Source: DASZQY01 sp035548515
Lineage (GTDB): Bacteria > Pseudomonadota > Alphaproteobacteria > Rhizobiales > Kaistiaceae
Length of the DNA stretch: 64,000 nt
Assembly: GCA_035548515.1 (NCBI GenBank)
Contig: DASZSW010000026.1
Coordinates: 62,001-126,000, forward strand
Direction: 5' to 3'
Part shown: in pieces, positions 31,920-41,086 of the stretch
Position numbering within the stretch: position 1 is the first letter of the stretch
Layout of the letters: every line of letters begins with the position of its first letter
Program-made: the position numbers and the translations under genes
Notes under the pieces: generated by a model
The model's database searches: none
What the model was told of the DNA's origin: nothing
Seen by the model: only the letters and a program-made list of their open reading frames with translations

Positions 31920-33122
31920 TCACGCCCGCGCAAAGCGGACGAAGCGGGCATGAGCCAGAAAGAGCACCGCTGCCCCGACCACGGCGAAGCCTGCTGCGAC
32001 GTTGAAGACGGCGGGGTAGTTGCCGCCGCCGCCGGTCACCAGAGCGAACACGGCGGCCGTACCGATTCGCGCCACTACGCCAACGACGTCGAGCAGCGAC
32101 GTCGACAGGCCGATGCGGCCGCGGATCGCCTCCTGGAGGTAAGCGAGCGGGATAGCCATCAAGCCGGCGGTCGCGGCTGCATTGAGCCCCTGGAGCCAGA
32201 GCACGCCGCTCACCGAATGTGCGTTAGCAACCAGCAACAGGTAGAGCGCGTATATCAGCGTGCTCGCCACGATCAGCGTGTGCTTGGGCCAGCGCGTTGC
32301 CGCATGGCCCCACAGCAGCATGCACGGCACTTCCAGCAGCGCTGCAAGGCCGGCGTAGATGCCGACATCGGCGAGAGTGCCGCCAAAGTTGGAGACGATG
32401 GCGAGCGGCGCCGTCGTGCTGTTGAGCCCGATGGCGACGTTGATGATCATCACGCCGCCGATGCCGAACACCACGGGCAATGCGATGCGTGCCGGCGGGG
32501 TCGAGGTGCCTGCGTCTGCGCCCGCCACGGTGGCCGGCCTGCCGATCCGCGCCGAGCCGTCGAGCATGAGCACCCCGAAGAGAGCCGCGCACACCAGGTA
32601 GGCAGCCGCCGCTACGCCGAATACGTCGAACACCGAGTACGTCGCCGCGATGTATCCCGCGATGGGCGGAACAATGACCCATGCCACCGCAAACAGGGTG
32701 CGCAGCATCGACACCATGAATTCGGCGCGATCCGGCAGTCGCTCGTTGTAGTAACTCCGCGCGAACGAGAATGATTGCGAGAACAGCGCACCGCCGAACG
32801 GCATGACGAGGCCGGTGGCGACGACGAACGCCCACTGTGTGTGGGAGAGATACACTAGCCCATACGCGATAGCGCCGAGCACCGCGCACGCGATAACGAT
32901 CAGACGCCGGTCAGGCACCCGATCCGACAGCACGCCAAGTGCGACCGAGGCGGCGGCCTGGGCCAATGCGGACAGGGTGAGGAGCGCAGCATAGCCGGTA
33001 TTGGAGATGCCGAGCGTATCGATGCCGACGACCGCGCCATACGGTAGCGTCGAGGCATACGTGATGCCCGTGAAGAACAAGCTGGAGGCGATGATCGCCC
33101 CGGCTGGCAAAGCGCGCGCCAC
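31920..33122 (-). CDS. MFS transporter, sugar-efflux-like (SetA group)
   Basis: The 400-residue 12-helix major facilitator starts at GTG 33122. Helix 2-3 loop reads GVLSDRVPDRRLIV, a shortened MFS motif. Regular small-residue helices and the ITYASTLPYGAVVGIDTLG start resemble the SetA/SetB sugar exporters, but the substrate is not certain. It stands 70 bases upstream of the Bcr/CflA-type gene on the same strand, so they may be co-transcribed. Confidence 0.8.
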   Translation of the reverse strand: MARALPAGAIIASSLFFTGITYASTLPYGAVVGIDTLGISNTGYAALLTLSALAQAAASVALGVLSDRVPDRRLIVIACAVLGAIAYGLVYLSHTQWAFVVATGLVMPFGGALFSQSFSFARSYYNERLPDRAEFMVSMLRTLFAVAWVIVPPIAGYIAATYSVFDVFGVAAAAYLVCAALFGVLMLDGSARIGRPATVAGADAGTSTPPARIALPVVFGIGGVMIINVAIGLNSTTAPLAIVSNFGGTLADVGIYAGLAALLEVPCMLLWGHAATRWPKHTLIVASTLIYALYLLLVANAHSVSGVLWLQGLNAAATAGLMAIPLAYLQEAIRGRIGLSTSLLDVVGVVARIGTAAVFALVTGGGGNYPAVFNVAAGFAVVGAAVLFLAHARFVRFARA

Positions 33123-33261
33123 ACTGGCCTCCCATCAGTCGCGGGGGCAGGCTGTACGCTCAGGCAAGCGCCCGCGCCAATGCAAATCCGTGACGCGATC
33201 CATCCGAGCAGTTGATCTTCGCCGGCGTGCCCGGCTGGCAGCGCGACAGCCGGGAGTCAGC

Positions 33262-36200
33262 CTAGAACTGGCCCTGATCGTCGGGGCCGCGGACGTGCGC
33301 CGGAGCGCCGCCACCCGCTTGCTGCGCTGGCTTGCGCCGCCAGCCCGTGATCCGGTCCCAGCCGGCGCGGGCGTGCGCCAGCGCCATGAGCGATGCCGGC
33401 GTCACGACCAGCGTCAGGATCGTCGCAAAGCCGAGGCCGAACACGATCGCGGTCGATAGCTGGATCCACCACTGGGTGGAGGGCGCCCCGTACGTGATCT
33501 CCCGGCTCAGGAAGTCGATGTTGAGCCCGAAGGCAATCGGGAGCACGCCCAGGATGGCGGTGATGGCGGTAAGCAACACCGGCCGCGCGCGTTCGCGGCA
33601 CGTGCGGATGATCGCCTCTTCGACCGGTACGCCTTCGTGGCGCAATCGGTCGTAGGTGTCGATCAGCACGATGTTGTTGTTGGTGACGATGCCGGCGAGC
33701 GCAATGATGCCGACGCCGGTCATCACGATGCCGAACGCCTGACCGGTGACGATGAGGCCGATGAACACGCCGATCGTGGAGAGCACCACGGCGGAAAGCA
33801 CCAGCCCAACCGACGACAGCTTGTTGAACTGCGCCAGCAGCACCGCGAAGATCAGGAACAACGCCGCGCCGAAAGCCTTCAGGAGGAAGGCCTGCGCGTC
33901 GTTTCGCTCCTGGTCCTCACCAGTGAGCTTCCACTTGACCAGCCCCTTGAAGTCGGTGGCGGCGAGCTGCTTGGCGATCTCCTGCTGCACCAGGGCCGTC
34001 TGCACACCTTCCGCAACGTTGGCGGTGACGGTGATGACCCGCTCCCCATCAACGCGGTGGATGAGGCCGACGCGCTGCGAGGGCACGCGCTGGACGAAGT
34101 TGCCGATCGGCACCGAGCCCGCCGGCGTGTTGATCTCGAGGTCGTCGATCTGGTTCAGCGTGCGGCGGTCCTGCGGCACGCGGACGATGATATCGACCGG
34201 CTTGTCGGTGTTCTCCGGCCGATAGTCGGTGACCTTCATGCCGTTGGTGACGAGCTGCACCACCTGGCCGACGGAACCGACGCCGATGCCGTACTTCGCC
34301 GCCTCGGGCTTGTTCACCTCGAGTTTCCAGTCGATGCCGGGCAGCGGCAGGCCGTTGTCGAGGTCCTTGATCTCCGGTCGCATGGCCAGCTCATTGCCCA
34401 CCTGCCGGGCGGCTGACTCCAACGCCTCCGGGTAGGCGGAGGACAGCTGGATCTGGATCGGCTTGCCGGTCGGCGGCCCGGCGCTCGGCGTCGTCACTTC
34501 GACGCGGATGCCGGGGATGTGGGACGTCCGCTGGCGGATGTCGGTCAGGATCTCACCGGCCGGCCGCCGCGTCTGCCAATCGGCAAACTCGAACTGGATC
34601 TGGCCGATCACGTCCTCGGTGACGTCGTTGTTGCCGCCCTGGCCCATGTCGCCGGAACGGGCGTAGACGGAGCTCAACTCCTTCATCGGGAGGACGATGC
34701 CTTCGACCTCGCGGACCAGCGCGTCCTTCTCGGCGAGTGAGAGATTGCCGCGCGCATGGACGAGCACGACGCCGGAGTCCGGCTCGACGTTCGGGAAGAA
34801 CTCCACGCCCTTGCCCACCTTGCCGTAGATCGTCGGCACGATGATCAACAGGCTGAAGGCGAGCAGCAGCGTCAGCCACGGATGATGCACGGCCAGTCGT
34901 ACCGTCTTGAGGTACGGACCTTCCCTGCGCCGCGCGTCGTGATGCACTTCGTGCGGACGCCCGACAAGTGCGCCAAGCGTGGGGGTGAAGATCAGCGCGG
35001 CGACCAGCGAAGCCGACAGCGTCGCGATCAGAGTGATCGGCAGATACTTCATGAACTGCCCGACGATCCCCGGCCACAGCAAGAGCGGGAAGAAGGCAGC
35101 GATACGTGTCAGCGTCGCCGCGGTCACCGGGCCGGCCATGCGCGAAGCGGCGAAGGAATACGCCTCCTTCGGCCTCATGCCCTCGCTCATGCGCCTTTCG
35201 GCGAACTCCGACACGATGATCGAATCGTCCACCAGCATGCCGACAGCCAGGATCAGCGAGAACAGCACGACGATGTTCATCGTCGAGCCGAACGTATTGA
35301 GGCCAAGCACGCCGGTCAGGAACGCGAACGGAATGGCGATGCCGATGAAAATCGACGCGCGCCCGCCGAGCACGAACAGGATGATGATCGCCACGAGCAG
35401 AATGGCGGTCGCCACGCTGTTCTGGAGGTCGTTCAGCATCTGCTTGATGAATTTGGACTGGTCGCCGATGAACTGCACTTGCAGCCCGGCAGGCCATCCG
35501 GCCCGCTCCTTGGCGACGGCGGCCTTCACGGCCTCAGCCGTATCGACCAGGTTCGCGCCCGTGCGCTTCGACACGTCGATCACGACCGCCGGGCGGCCAT
35601 CGACGCGGGTCACGGTGGTGGCGTCCTTGAACGTCGGCAGGATCGACGCCACGTCGCCGAGCGTCACGGACGCGGCGTTGGACGCCGCGACCGGAATGTT
35701 GAGCACATCCTCCGGTGTCTCGATGAGGGCAGGGACCTTGACCGCGAAGCGGCCGGCGTTGCCTTCGAGCGCGCCGGCGGCGACCAGTGAGTTGCCGGAA
35801 GCGGCGGCGTAGGCGAATTGATCCAGCGAAACGCCGTAGCTCTTCAACAGCATCGGCTCGGCGATGATCTCCACGACCTCATCGCGCGTGCCGCGCAGGT
35901 CGGCGGAAAGCACGCCCGGCGCTTGCTCAATCGCGTCCTGCAAGTCGCGTGCGATCTTGCCCAGCGTGCGCTCCGAGATATCGCCGGATAGGGCGACGCT
36001 GATGATTGGGAACAGGCTGAGCGAAACTTCGTGCACCGACGGCTCGTCGGCGTCGGAAGGGATGCTGTGCTTGGCGTCGTCGACCTTGGCGCGCACGTCG
36101 GCGAGCGCGACGTCGGAGTCGAATCCCGCGTCGAATTCGAGCAGCACGTAGCCGCCGCCCTCGAACGCCGCGGAGTTGACCGTCTTCACGTTGGCGACCG

Positions 36201-36423
36201 TTTTGAGCGCGGTCTCCATCGGACGCAGCAGCAGCCGCTCGGAGTCTTCCGGCGAGATGCCGCGCTCCGACAACTGAACGTAGATGTAGGGAATGTTGAC
36301 GTCGGGGTTGGCTTCCTTCGGGATGCTGATGTACGCCGAGGCGCCAGCCGCCAGCAGGAAGATGAGGACCGCGATCGTCAGACGCGCGTGGCTGACGGCG
36401 ATATCGACGATGCGCCTGATCAT
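33262..36423 (-). CDS. RND efflux pump, second system
   Basis: The 1053-residue pump has two six-helix halves; the TM4 region reads AVGMLVDDSIIVSEFAERR with the Asp-Asp proton-relay pair. The IPKEANPDVNIPYIYVQLSERG start is typical of the subgroup that includes hydrophobic-compound pumps. ATG 36423 is used because it overlaps the TGA of the adaptor gene (ATGA); a longer frame starts inside that gene. No outer-membrane channel gene accompanies it. Confidence 0.92.
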   Translation of the reverse strand: MIRRIVDIAVSHARLTIAVLIFLLAAGASAYISIPKEANPDVNIPYIYVQLSERGISPEDSERLLLRPMETALKTVANVKTVNSAAFEGGGYVLLEFDAGFDSDVALADVRAKVDDAKHSIPSDADEPSVHEVSLSLFPIISVALSGDISERTLGKIARDLQDAIEQAPGVLSADLRGTRDEVVEIIAEPMLLKSYGVSLDQFAYAAASGNSLVAAGALEGNAGRFAVKVPALIETPEDVLNIPVAASNAASVTLGDVASILPTFKDATTVTRVDGRPAVVIDVSKRTGANLVDTAEAVKAAVAKERAGWPAGLQVQFIGDQSKFIKQMLNDLQNSVATAILLVAIIILFVLGGRASIFIGIAIPFAFLTGVLGLNTFGSTMNIVVLFSLILAVGMLVDDSIIVSEFAERRMSEGMRPKEAYSFAASRMAGPVTAATLTRIAAFFPLLLWPGIVGQFMKYLPITLIATLSASLVAALIFTPTLGALVGRPHEVHHDARRREGPYLKTVRLAVHHPWLTLLLAFSLLIIVPTIYGKVGKGVEFFPNVEPDSGVVLVHARGNLSLAEKDALVREVEGIVLPMKELSSVYARSGDMGQGGNNDVTEDVIGQIQFEFADWQTRRPAGEILTDIRQRTSHIPGIRVEVTTPSAGPPTGKPIQIQLSSAYPEALESAARQVGNELAMRPEIKDLDNGLPLPGIDWKLEVNKPEAAKYGIGVGSVGQVVQLVTNGMKVTDYRPENTDKPVDIIVRVPQDRRTLNQIDDLEINTPAGSVPIGNFVQRVPSQRVGLIHRVDGERVITVTANVAEGVQTALVQQEIAKQLAATDFKGLVKWKLTGEDQERNDAQAFLLKAFGAALFLIFAVLLAQFNKLSSVGLVLSAVVLSTIGVFIGLIVTGQAFGIVMTGVGIIALAGIVTNNNIVLIDTYDRLRHEGVPVEEAIIRTCRERARPVLLTAITAILGVLPIAFGLNIDFLSREITYGAPSTQWWIQLSTAIVFGLGFATILTLVVTPASLMALAHARAGWDRITGWRRKPAQQAGGGAPAHVRGPDDQGQF

Positions 36424-37547
36424 GCCGGCGGCTCCTGCGGCGTCGCTTCTTCTGCCGTCACCGCCTCGACCGGATCGCCATCCTTGACGAAGTCCTGCCC
36501 GACGACAATCACGCGCGTCACGCCCTGAAGGCCGGTGACCCACACCTGAGAAAGGCCGTCATCGACGAGATTTACCGGGACGAACTGAGCCTTGGAGTTG
36601 GGGTCGGCGATACGCACGCCAAGGCGGCCATCGTCCGAGAACACCAGCGCCGAGCGGGGCACCGCGGCTGCTTCGATCGGCGCCAGCAGCACTGTCATCT
36701 CGCACGTGACGCCATCGGCGATCTCCGATGTCGGGTTCGGCATCTTCACTTCGACCGGGTAGGTGCGGGTCGCCTTGTCAGCGCTGAGGCCGACGAAGTC
36801 GACGCTGCCGGAAACCTTCTTGCCGTCGATGAAGCGCACCTCGGCCGACTGACCGACCAGCAGGCTCGCGCGCCGCGCTTCAGACACCGAGCCAACCGCG
36901 AGCATCGGATCGGGATCGACGATCTCGGCTACCTCACCGCCGATCTGGACGGCCTGACCGACTTGCACCGGCACGGTGTCGACAATGCCGTCGATCGGGG
37001 CGCGGACGACGGAGCGGTCAGCCTCGGCCTGCGCTGCGGCGAGCGCCGCCTGAGCCGATTTCACGCCGGCTTCGAGCGTTGCCAGCGAGTTGCGCGGCGC
37101 GTCGCCCGTCTGGATCAACTTGGAGTTCGCGTTGTAATCGGACTGAGCCTTGTCGAGTTGCGCCTGCGCCTGCTGCACGGCGGCGGTGCGCGCTTCGTCC
37201 GAAAGCGTGGCGACGATGTCGCCGGCCTTCACCTTGGTGCCGCGGGAAATATTCAGTTCGACAACGGTGCCCGCACCACGCGCGGTTGCCTGCGCTCGAT
37301 GATCGGCGCGCGTCGTGCACGACAGGATGATCGCGCGTTGATGCTGCTCTGGAGTTGCGGTCGCCACCGCGACCTTCTGAATTGGGACTGCGGCAGTCGC
37401 CGGCGCGGCAACCTCGCCGCTGGCCGTTGAAACCGTCGCGGCCTCCGGCTCCTTCTGCCCAAGACGACCGGAGAATATCCAAACCGCAGCCAGAACGACC
37501 AGCACGACCGCGATGACGCGGCTCGGCCGAAAGATGCGTGAAGCCAT
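36420..37547 (-). CDS. RND efflux periplasmic adaptor, second system
   Basis: The 375-residue adaptor begins with a membrane anchor (VIAVVLVVLAAVWIFSG). An Ala/Thr-rich linker follows, then the lipoyl/coiled-coil part (GTVVELNISRGTKVKAGDIVATL at about 93-115; VRAPIDGIVDTVPVQVGQ), and a beta-barrel. A Cys at about residue 77 (ILSCTTRADHRA) is unusual for the family. It is the first gene of the leftward two-gene operon; the start lies 277 bases from the divergent ECF sigma gene. Confidence 0.88.
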   Translation of the reverse strand: MASRIFRPSRVIAVVLVVLAAVWIFSGRLGQKEPEAATVSTASGEVAAPATAAVPIQKVAVATATPEQHQRAIILSCTTRADHRAQATARGAGTVVELNISRGTKVKAGDIVATLSDEARTAAVQQAQAQLDKAQSDYNANSKLIQTGDAPRNSLATLEAGVKSAQAALAAAQAEADRSVVRAPIDGIVDTVPVQVGQAVQIGGEVAEIVDPDPMLAVGSVSEARRASLLVGQSAEVRFIDGKKVSGSVDFVGLSADKATRTYPVEVKMPNPTSEIADGVTCEMTVLLAPIEAAAVPRSALVFSDDGRLGVRIADPNSKAQFVPVNLVDDGLSQVWVTGLQGVTRVIVVGQDFVKDGDPVEAVTAEEATPQEPPA

Positions 37548-37707
37548 GGCTTAATCACCCGCCCGTGGAAGCAAAAATGGTACCGATTCCGGAAGCGCGC
37601 CGCGCTGCATATAAGGGTTTCGCGATTGCATTTGAACTGGCTGTCTCGCGAAAAAACTGGCGAACCGATTTTGCCTTAATTTCCAGCAGCTTGTGTCCGC
37701 CTGGACG

Positions 37708-37719
37708 AACGCTAGCGTT
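37708..37719. promoter_or_regulatory. 12-bp perfect palindrome AACGCTAGCGTT
   Basis: It lies in the 277-base gap between the divergent RND adaptor and ECF sigma genes. A TetR/MarR-type dimer could bind it, but no such regulator gene is adjacent. No other clear element is seen in the gap. Confidence 0.3.
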
Positions 37720-37824
37720 ACCCTGTGGGCAATGCCCGATTGACGCGGGCGCCGTTCCCTTGGAACAACGCTCATTGGCAAATGAGGCGCTCGTTGGTCG
37801 GTTATCATCGAAATTGCCGTTGCG

Positions 37825-38385
37825 GTGACGCCGTTGGCCGGTAGCCAGAGCGAGCTCGTGGAGGCTCTTTCTCGCGTCGCGGCTGGCGATCGCGCCGCCT
37901 TCAGCCGCTTGTATGTCGCGACCTCGGGGAAACTTTTCGCAAGCATTCGCCGTATCTTGGGCACAGGTTCATCGGCGGAGGATGCGATGCAGGAGGCCTA
38001 CGTGCGCATTTGGCGGCACGCAGGCGACTTCGATGCCTCGATTGCCTCTCCGATTGCGTGGATGACGACGATCGCGCGCCATGCCGCGATAGACACACTG
38101 CGCTCCGGCGGTGCCAAGATCGCGGCGCAGTCGGCGCCGATCGATGCTGACATGGCCGAACGCCTCGCCGCGCCAGAGGCGAGCGGGGATCCGATGGCGG
38201 CAGGCCGTCTATCGGATTGCCTCGCCAAGCTCGAGGGCGACCGGCGGAGCATGGTTCTGCTGGCGTATTGCTATGGCCTCAGCCGGGAGGAGTTGGCTGG
38301 GCGGTTCGAGCGGCCGGTGGCGACAGTGAAGACGATTCTGAGGCGCAGCCTCGTGCAGTTGAAGGAATGTCTCGGTGGCGATTGA
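37825..38385 (+). CDS. ECF sigma factor, SigK-like
   Basis: The 186-residue factor has region 2 (AAFSRLYVATSGKLFASIRRIL; EDAMQEAYVRIWRHAGDF, about residues 53-70) and region 4 (LLAYCYGLSREELAGRFERPVATVKTILRR). It is followed with an 11-base overlap by an RskA-type anti-sigma, the SigK arrangement. GTG 37825 is the start; no strong ribosome-binding site is visible. A fasciclin gene faces the pair, as SigK controls such genes in mycobacteria. Confidence 0.85.
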   Translation: MTPLAGSQSELVEALSRVAAGDRAAFSRLYVATSGKLFASIRRILGTGSSAEDAMQEAYVRIWRHAGDFDASIASPIAWMTTIARHAAIDTLRSGGAKIAAQSAPIDADMAERLAAPEASGDPMAAGRLSDCLAKLEGDRRSMVLLAYCYGLSREELAGRFERPVATVKTILRRSLVQLKECLGGD

Positions 38386-39064
38386 CGCCGACGATCTCGA
38401 GGCCCTGGCGGCCGAATTCGTGCTGGGCACGCTCGACGTGAACGAGCGCCGCGCGGCCGAAGCCCGCATGGCCTCGGACCCTTCCTTCCGCGCAGAGGTT
38501 GCCGCGTGGGAGAAGCAGCTCCAGCCGCTGGCCGACGGCATCGCGCCGGTCGCAGTGCCGCCGGCCATATTCGCGCACATCGAGGAGCGCGTGGCCGGCG
38601 AACCCAAATTGCGCGCACGTACCGGTGGGAACGTCGTGGCGTTGCGCCGCCAGCTCCGCACCTGGCGGATTGGCGCCGGCATCGCAACCGCGGCGGCCGC
38701 CGCACTCCTGGCAGTGGTGGTTACGGACGCCACCCGCTCGCGGCCCACCGAATTCGTCGCCATGCTGACGCCGGATGGCGGCAAGCCCGCGTTCGTGCTC
38801 ACCGTCGACACGGCGAAGAACACGCTGTCCATCCGGCGCGTTGCCGATGCTGCTCCGCCCGACAAGAGCTACGAACTGTGGGCCGTCGAGCCGGGCCAGA
38901 ATCCGAAGTCGCTGGGCGTGGTCGACCAGGCAAGCTTCACGCGCCCGTTGCCTTACAGTCCGAAGGACCTCGTCTTCGCGATCAGCCTGGAGCCGCGGGG
39001 CGGCTCGCCGACGGGCGTCGCAACCGGCCCGATCGTGTTCTCGGGACCGCTGCTCAAGCAGTAG
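38375..39064 (+). CDS. anti-sigma factor, RskA family
   Basis: The 229-residue membrane protein has an N-terminal sigma-binding helical domain (DLEALAAEFVLGTLDVNER, as in RskA). One membrane helix follows at about residues 102-122 (GIATAAAAALLAVVVTD), then a C-terminal RskA domain (VLTVDTAKNTLSI, then SYELWAVEPGQNPKSLGVV). It would hold the SigK-like factor at the inner membrane until an extracytoplasmic, probably redox or proteolytic, signal. GTG start overlaps the sigma stop. Confidence 0.88.
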   Translation: MAIDADDLEALAAEFVLGTLDVNERRAAEARMASDPSFRAEVAAWEKQLQPLADGIAPVAVPPAIFAHIEERVAGEPKLRARTGGNVVALRRQLRTWRIGAGIATAAAAALLAVVVTDATRSRPTEFVAMLTPDGGKPAFVLTVDTAKNTLSIRRVADAAPPDKSYELWAVEPGQNPKSLGVVDQASFTRPLPYSPKDLVFAISLEPRGGSPTGVATGPIVFSGPLLKQ

Positions 39065-39103
39065 CGGTCCAACTCCATCGGCCATCGGTCCGCACTGGTG
39101 GTG

Positions 39104-39144
39104 CAAAAAGCTGCGGCCCCCGTCCATTGCTGGGCGAGGGCCGC
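39104..39144 (-). terminator. rho-independent terminator of the fasciclin gene
   Basis: Read leftward: GCGGCCC (39144-39138), 18-base loop, GGGCCGC (39119-39113), AGC, then TTTTT. It lies 46 bases after the fasciclin stop and also faces the end of the anti-sigma gene. Confidence 0.75.
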
Positions 39145-39189
39145 GCCGTCCCGAACGCGCCGGGGGGCGACGTTCCGGAGCGGGGACGA

Positions 39190-39762
39190 TTACATCTTGG
39201 GGAGCAACACCGCGTCGATGACGTGGATCACACCGTTCGACTGCTTGACGTCGGCAATCGTGACATTGGCGGTTCCGCCAGCTTCGTCAGTGACGGTGAT
39301 GGTATTGCCGTTCTGCTGAAGCCAAAGCTTGCAGCCACCAACGGTAGTGACCTCGTGCTTGCCGCCGTCGTCCTTGATCATCTTCATGACAACGTCGGAC
39401 GTGGCGTCAGCCGCCACGACGTGGCAGGTGAGGATCTTCACCAGCATCGCCTTGTTCTCGGGCTTGAGCAGGTTGTCGACCGTGCCCGCCGGGAGCTTGG
39501 CGAAGGCTTCGTTGGTCGGGGCGAAGACCGTGAACGGGCCCTTGCCCGACAGCGTGTCGACCAGTCCGGCGGCCTTCACTGCTGCGACCAGCGTGGTGTG
39601 ATCCTTCGAGTTCACGGCGTTTTCGATGATGTTTTTGGTGGCGTACATTGGGGCGCCACCCACCATCGGATTGTCCGCCGAGAAGGCCGGCACAGTGACC
39701 AGGGCGGTACCCGCCATCAGCGTGGCAACGGCGGCCGCGCGGGCGATAGAACGGAAGCTCAT
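39190..39762 (-). CDS. secreted fasciclin (FAS1) domain protein
   Basis: The 190-residue protein has a signal peptide (SIARAAAVATLMAGTALVTVPAFSA, cleaved near residue 28) and one FAS1 domain. The domain shows H1 motif GPFTVFAPTNEAFAKLP (about residues 73-89) and the H2 motif GVIHVIDAVLLPK at the end. FAS1 proteins act in adhesion or as surface proteins; MPT70/MPT83 are SigK-controlled in mycobacteria. ATG 39762 is chosen: AGGAGG lies 7 bases upstream, while an upstream ATG at 39768 abuts the site. Hairpins occupy its leader. Confidence 0.9.
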   Translation of the reverse strand: MSFRSIARAAAVATLMAGTALVTVPAFSADNPMVGGAPMYATKNIIENAVNSKDHTTLVAAVKAAGLVDTLSGKGPFTVFAPTNEAFAKLPAGTVDNLLKPENKAMLVKILTCHVVAADATSDVVMKMIKDDGGKHEVTTVGGCKLWLQQNGNTITVTDEAGGTANVTIADVKQSNGVIHVIDAVLLPKM

Positions 39763-39778
39763 AGACATTCCTCCTGTT

Positions 39779-39803
39779 GGAACTCGTTCCCCGAACGGGG
39801 AAT
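39779..39803 (-). promoter_or_regulatory. overlapping leader hairpins of the fasciclin gene
   Basis: TTCCCCG-aa-CGGGGAA (39787-39802) overlaps GGAAC-tc-GTTCC (39779-39790): both need the TTCC, so only one can form. They sit 17-40 bases upstream of the fasciclin start, just before the AGGAGG. They may influence translation; no family recognised. Confidence 0.4.
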
Positions 39804-39925
39804 GCCAACAGCTACGGAGCGAGCGCCGCGGAAGTTTCACCGTCGTCCGAAAAAACCCGCACCGAGCGATCAGGTTGCGCCACAATCCGGCGCCTCCTAG
39901 TCTCCCGCCACCCGAGGCGATCCCC

Positions 39926-41086
39926 GTGAAACCCACCAGCCCGATCTACACAGGCCTGCCCATGACCATCTTCGAGGTCATGTCGCGGCTGGCGATCGAG
40001 CACGGCGCAATCAACCTCGGGCAGGGTTTCCCCGACGTCGATGGTCCCGCCGACGTGAAGGAGGTCGCGGCCCGCGAGATCGGCGCCGGCCTCAACCAGT
40101 ATCCGCCGATGATGGGCGTGCCGGAGTTGCGGCAGGCCGTCGCTGAATCCAACCGGCGCTTCTACGGCATCGACGTGGACTGGAAGAGCGAGGTGCTCGT
40201 CACCTCCGGCGCGACCGAGGCGCTGTCGGATTGCTTCAACGCGCTGATCGAGCCTGGCGATGAGATCGTCGTCATCGAGCCGCTCTACGACTCCTACCTG
40301 CCGGTGATCCGGCGCGCCGGTGGCGTTCCGAGGCTGGTGAGGCTTACGCCGCCCGAGTGGACACTCGACCGCGACGTGCTGGCCGCCGCCTTTGGCCCCA
40401 AGACGAAGGCGATCCTGCTCAACAATCCGATGAACCCCGCAGGCCGCGTCTTCACAAGGGACGAGCTCGCGCTGATCGCCGAACTCGTCGTCGCGCACGA
40501 CGCGTACGCCATCTGCGACGAGGTCTACGAACACATCTTGTTCGATCGCCGCGCGCACGTGCCGTTGATGACGCTTCCGGGTATGCGCGACCGCGCGATC
40601 CGCCTTGGCTCGGCCGGCAAGACGTTTTCCCTGACTGGCTGGAAGGTCGGCTACGTCACCGCGACGCCGGCGCTGCTCGATCCCATCACCAAGGCCCACC
40701 AGTTCACGACCTTCACCACGCCGCCCAATTTCCAGAAGGCGGTGGCCTATGGATTGGGCAAGGACGATGCCTACTACGCCGCGCTGTCGGGAGACCTGGA
40801 GAAGAAGCGCGATCGTTTCGCAGAGGGCCTCACCAAGCTGGGCTTCGACGTCGCGCCCTGTCAGGGCACCTATTTCATCACCGCGGACGCCGCCCCGCTG
40901 CGCTTGAACAGTGATGACGTTTCGTTCTGCAAAGCAATGACGGTCGATGCACGCGTCGCGGCTATCCCGGTTTCTGTCTTCTACCAGGACGACGCGCCGC
41001 GTACCTTCGTCCGCTTCTGTTTCTCCAAACGCGATGACATCCTGGATGAGGCCCTCGCGCGGCTAAGCAAGTGGCTTTGGCAATGA
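39926..41086 (+). CDS. class I pyridoxal-phosphate aminotransferase
   Basis: The 386-residue fold-type I aminotransferase shows LNNPMNPAGRVFTRDEL, the CDEVYEHILFD segment with Asp and Tyr contacting PLP, and the lysine motif SAGKTFSLTGWKVGY (about residues 233-247). The C-terminal Arg appears in VRFCFSKRDD. It resembles methionine/aromatic or N-succinyl-diaminopimelate-type transferases; substrate not fixed. GTG 39926 has GAGG eight bases upstream. The asparaginase gene follows with an ATGA overlap. Confidence 0.88.
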   Translation: MKPTSPIYTGLPMTIFEVMSRLAIEHGAINLGQGFPDVDGPADVKEVAAREIGAGLNQYPPMMGVPELRQAVAESNRRFYGIDVDWKSEVLVTSGATEALSDCFNALIEPGDEIVVIEPLYDSYLPVIRRAGGVPRLVRLTPPEWTLDRDVLAAAFGPKTKAILLNNPMNPAGRVFTRDELALIAELVVAHDAYAICDEVYEHILFDRRAHVPLMTLPGMRDRAIRLGSAGKTFSLTGWKVGYVTATPALLDPITKAHQFTTFTTPPNFQKAVAYGLGKDDAYYAALSGDLEKKRDRFAEGLTKLGFDVAPCQGTYFITADAAPLRLNSDDVSFCKAMTVDARVAAIPVSVFYQDDAPRTFVRFCFSKRDDILDEALARLSKWLWQ

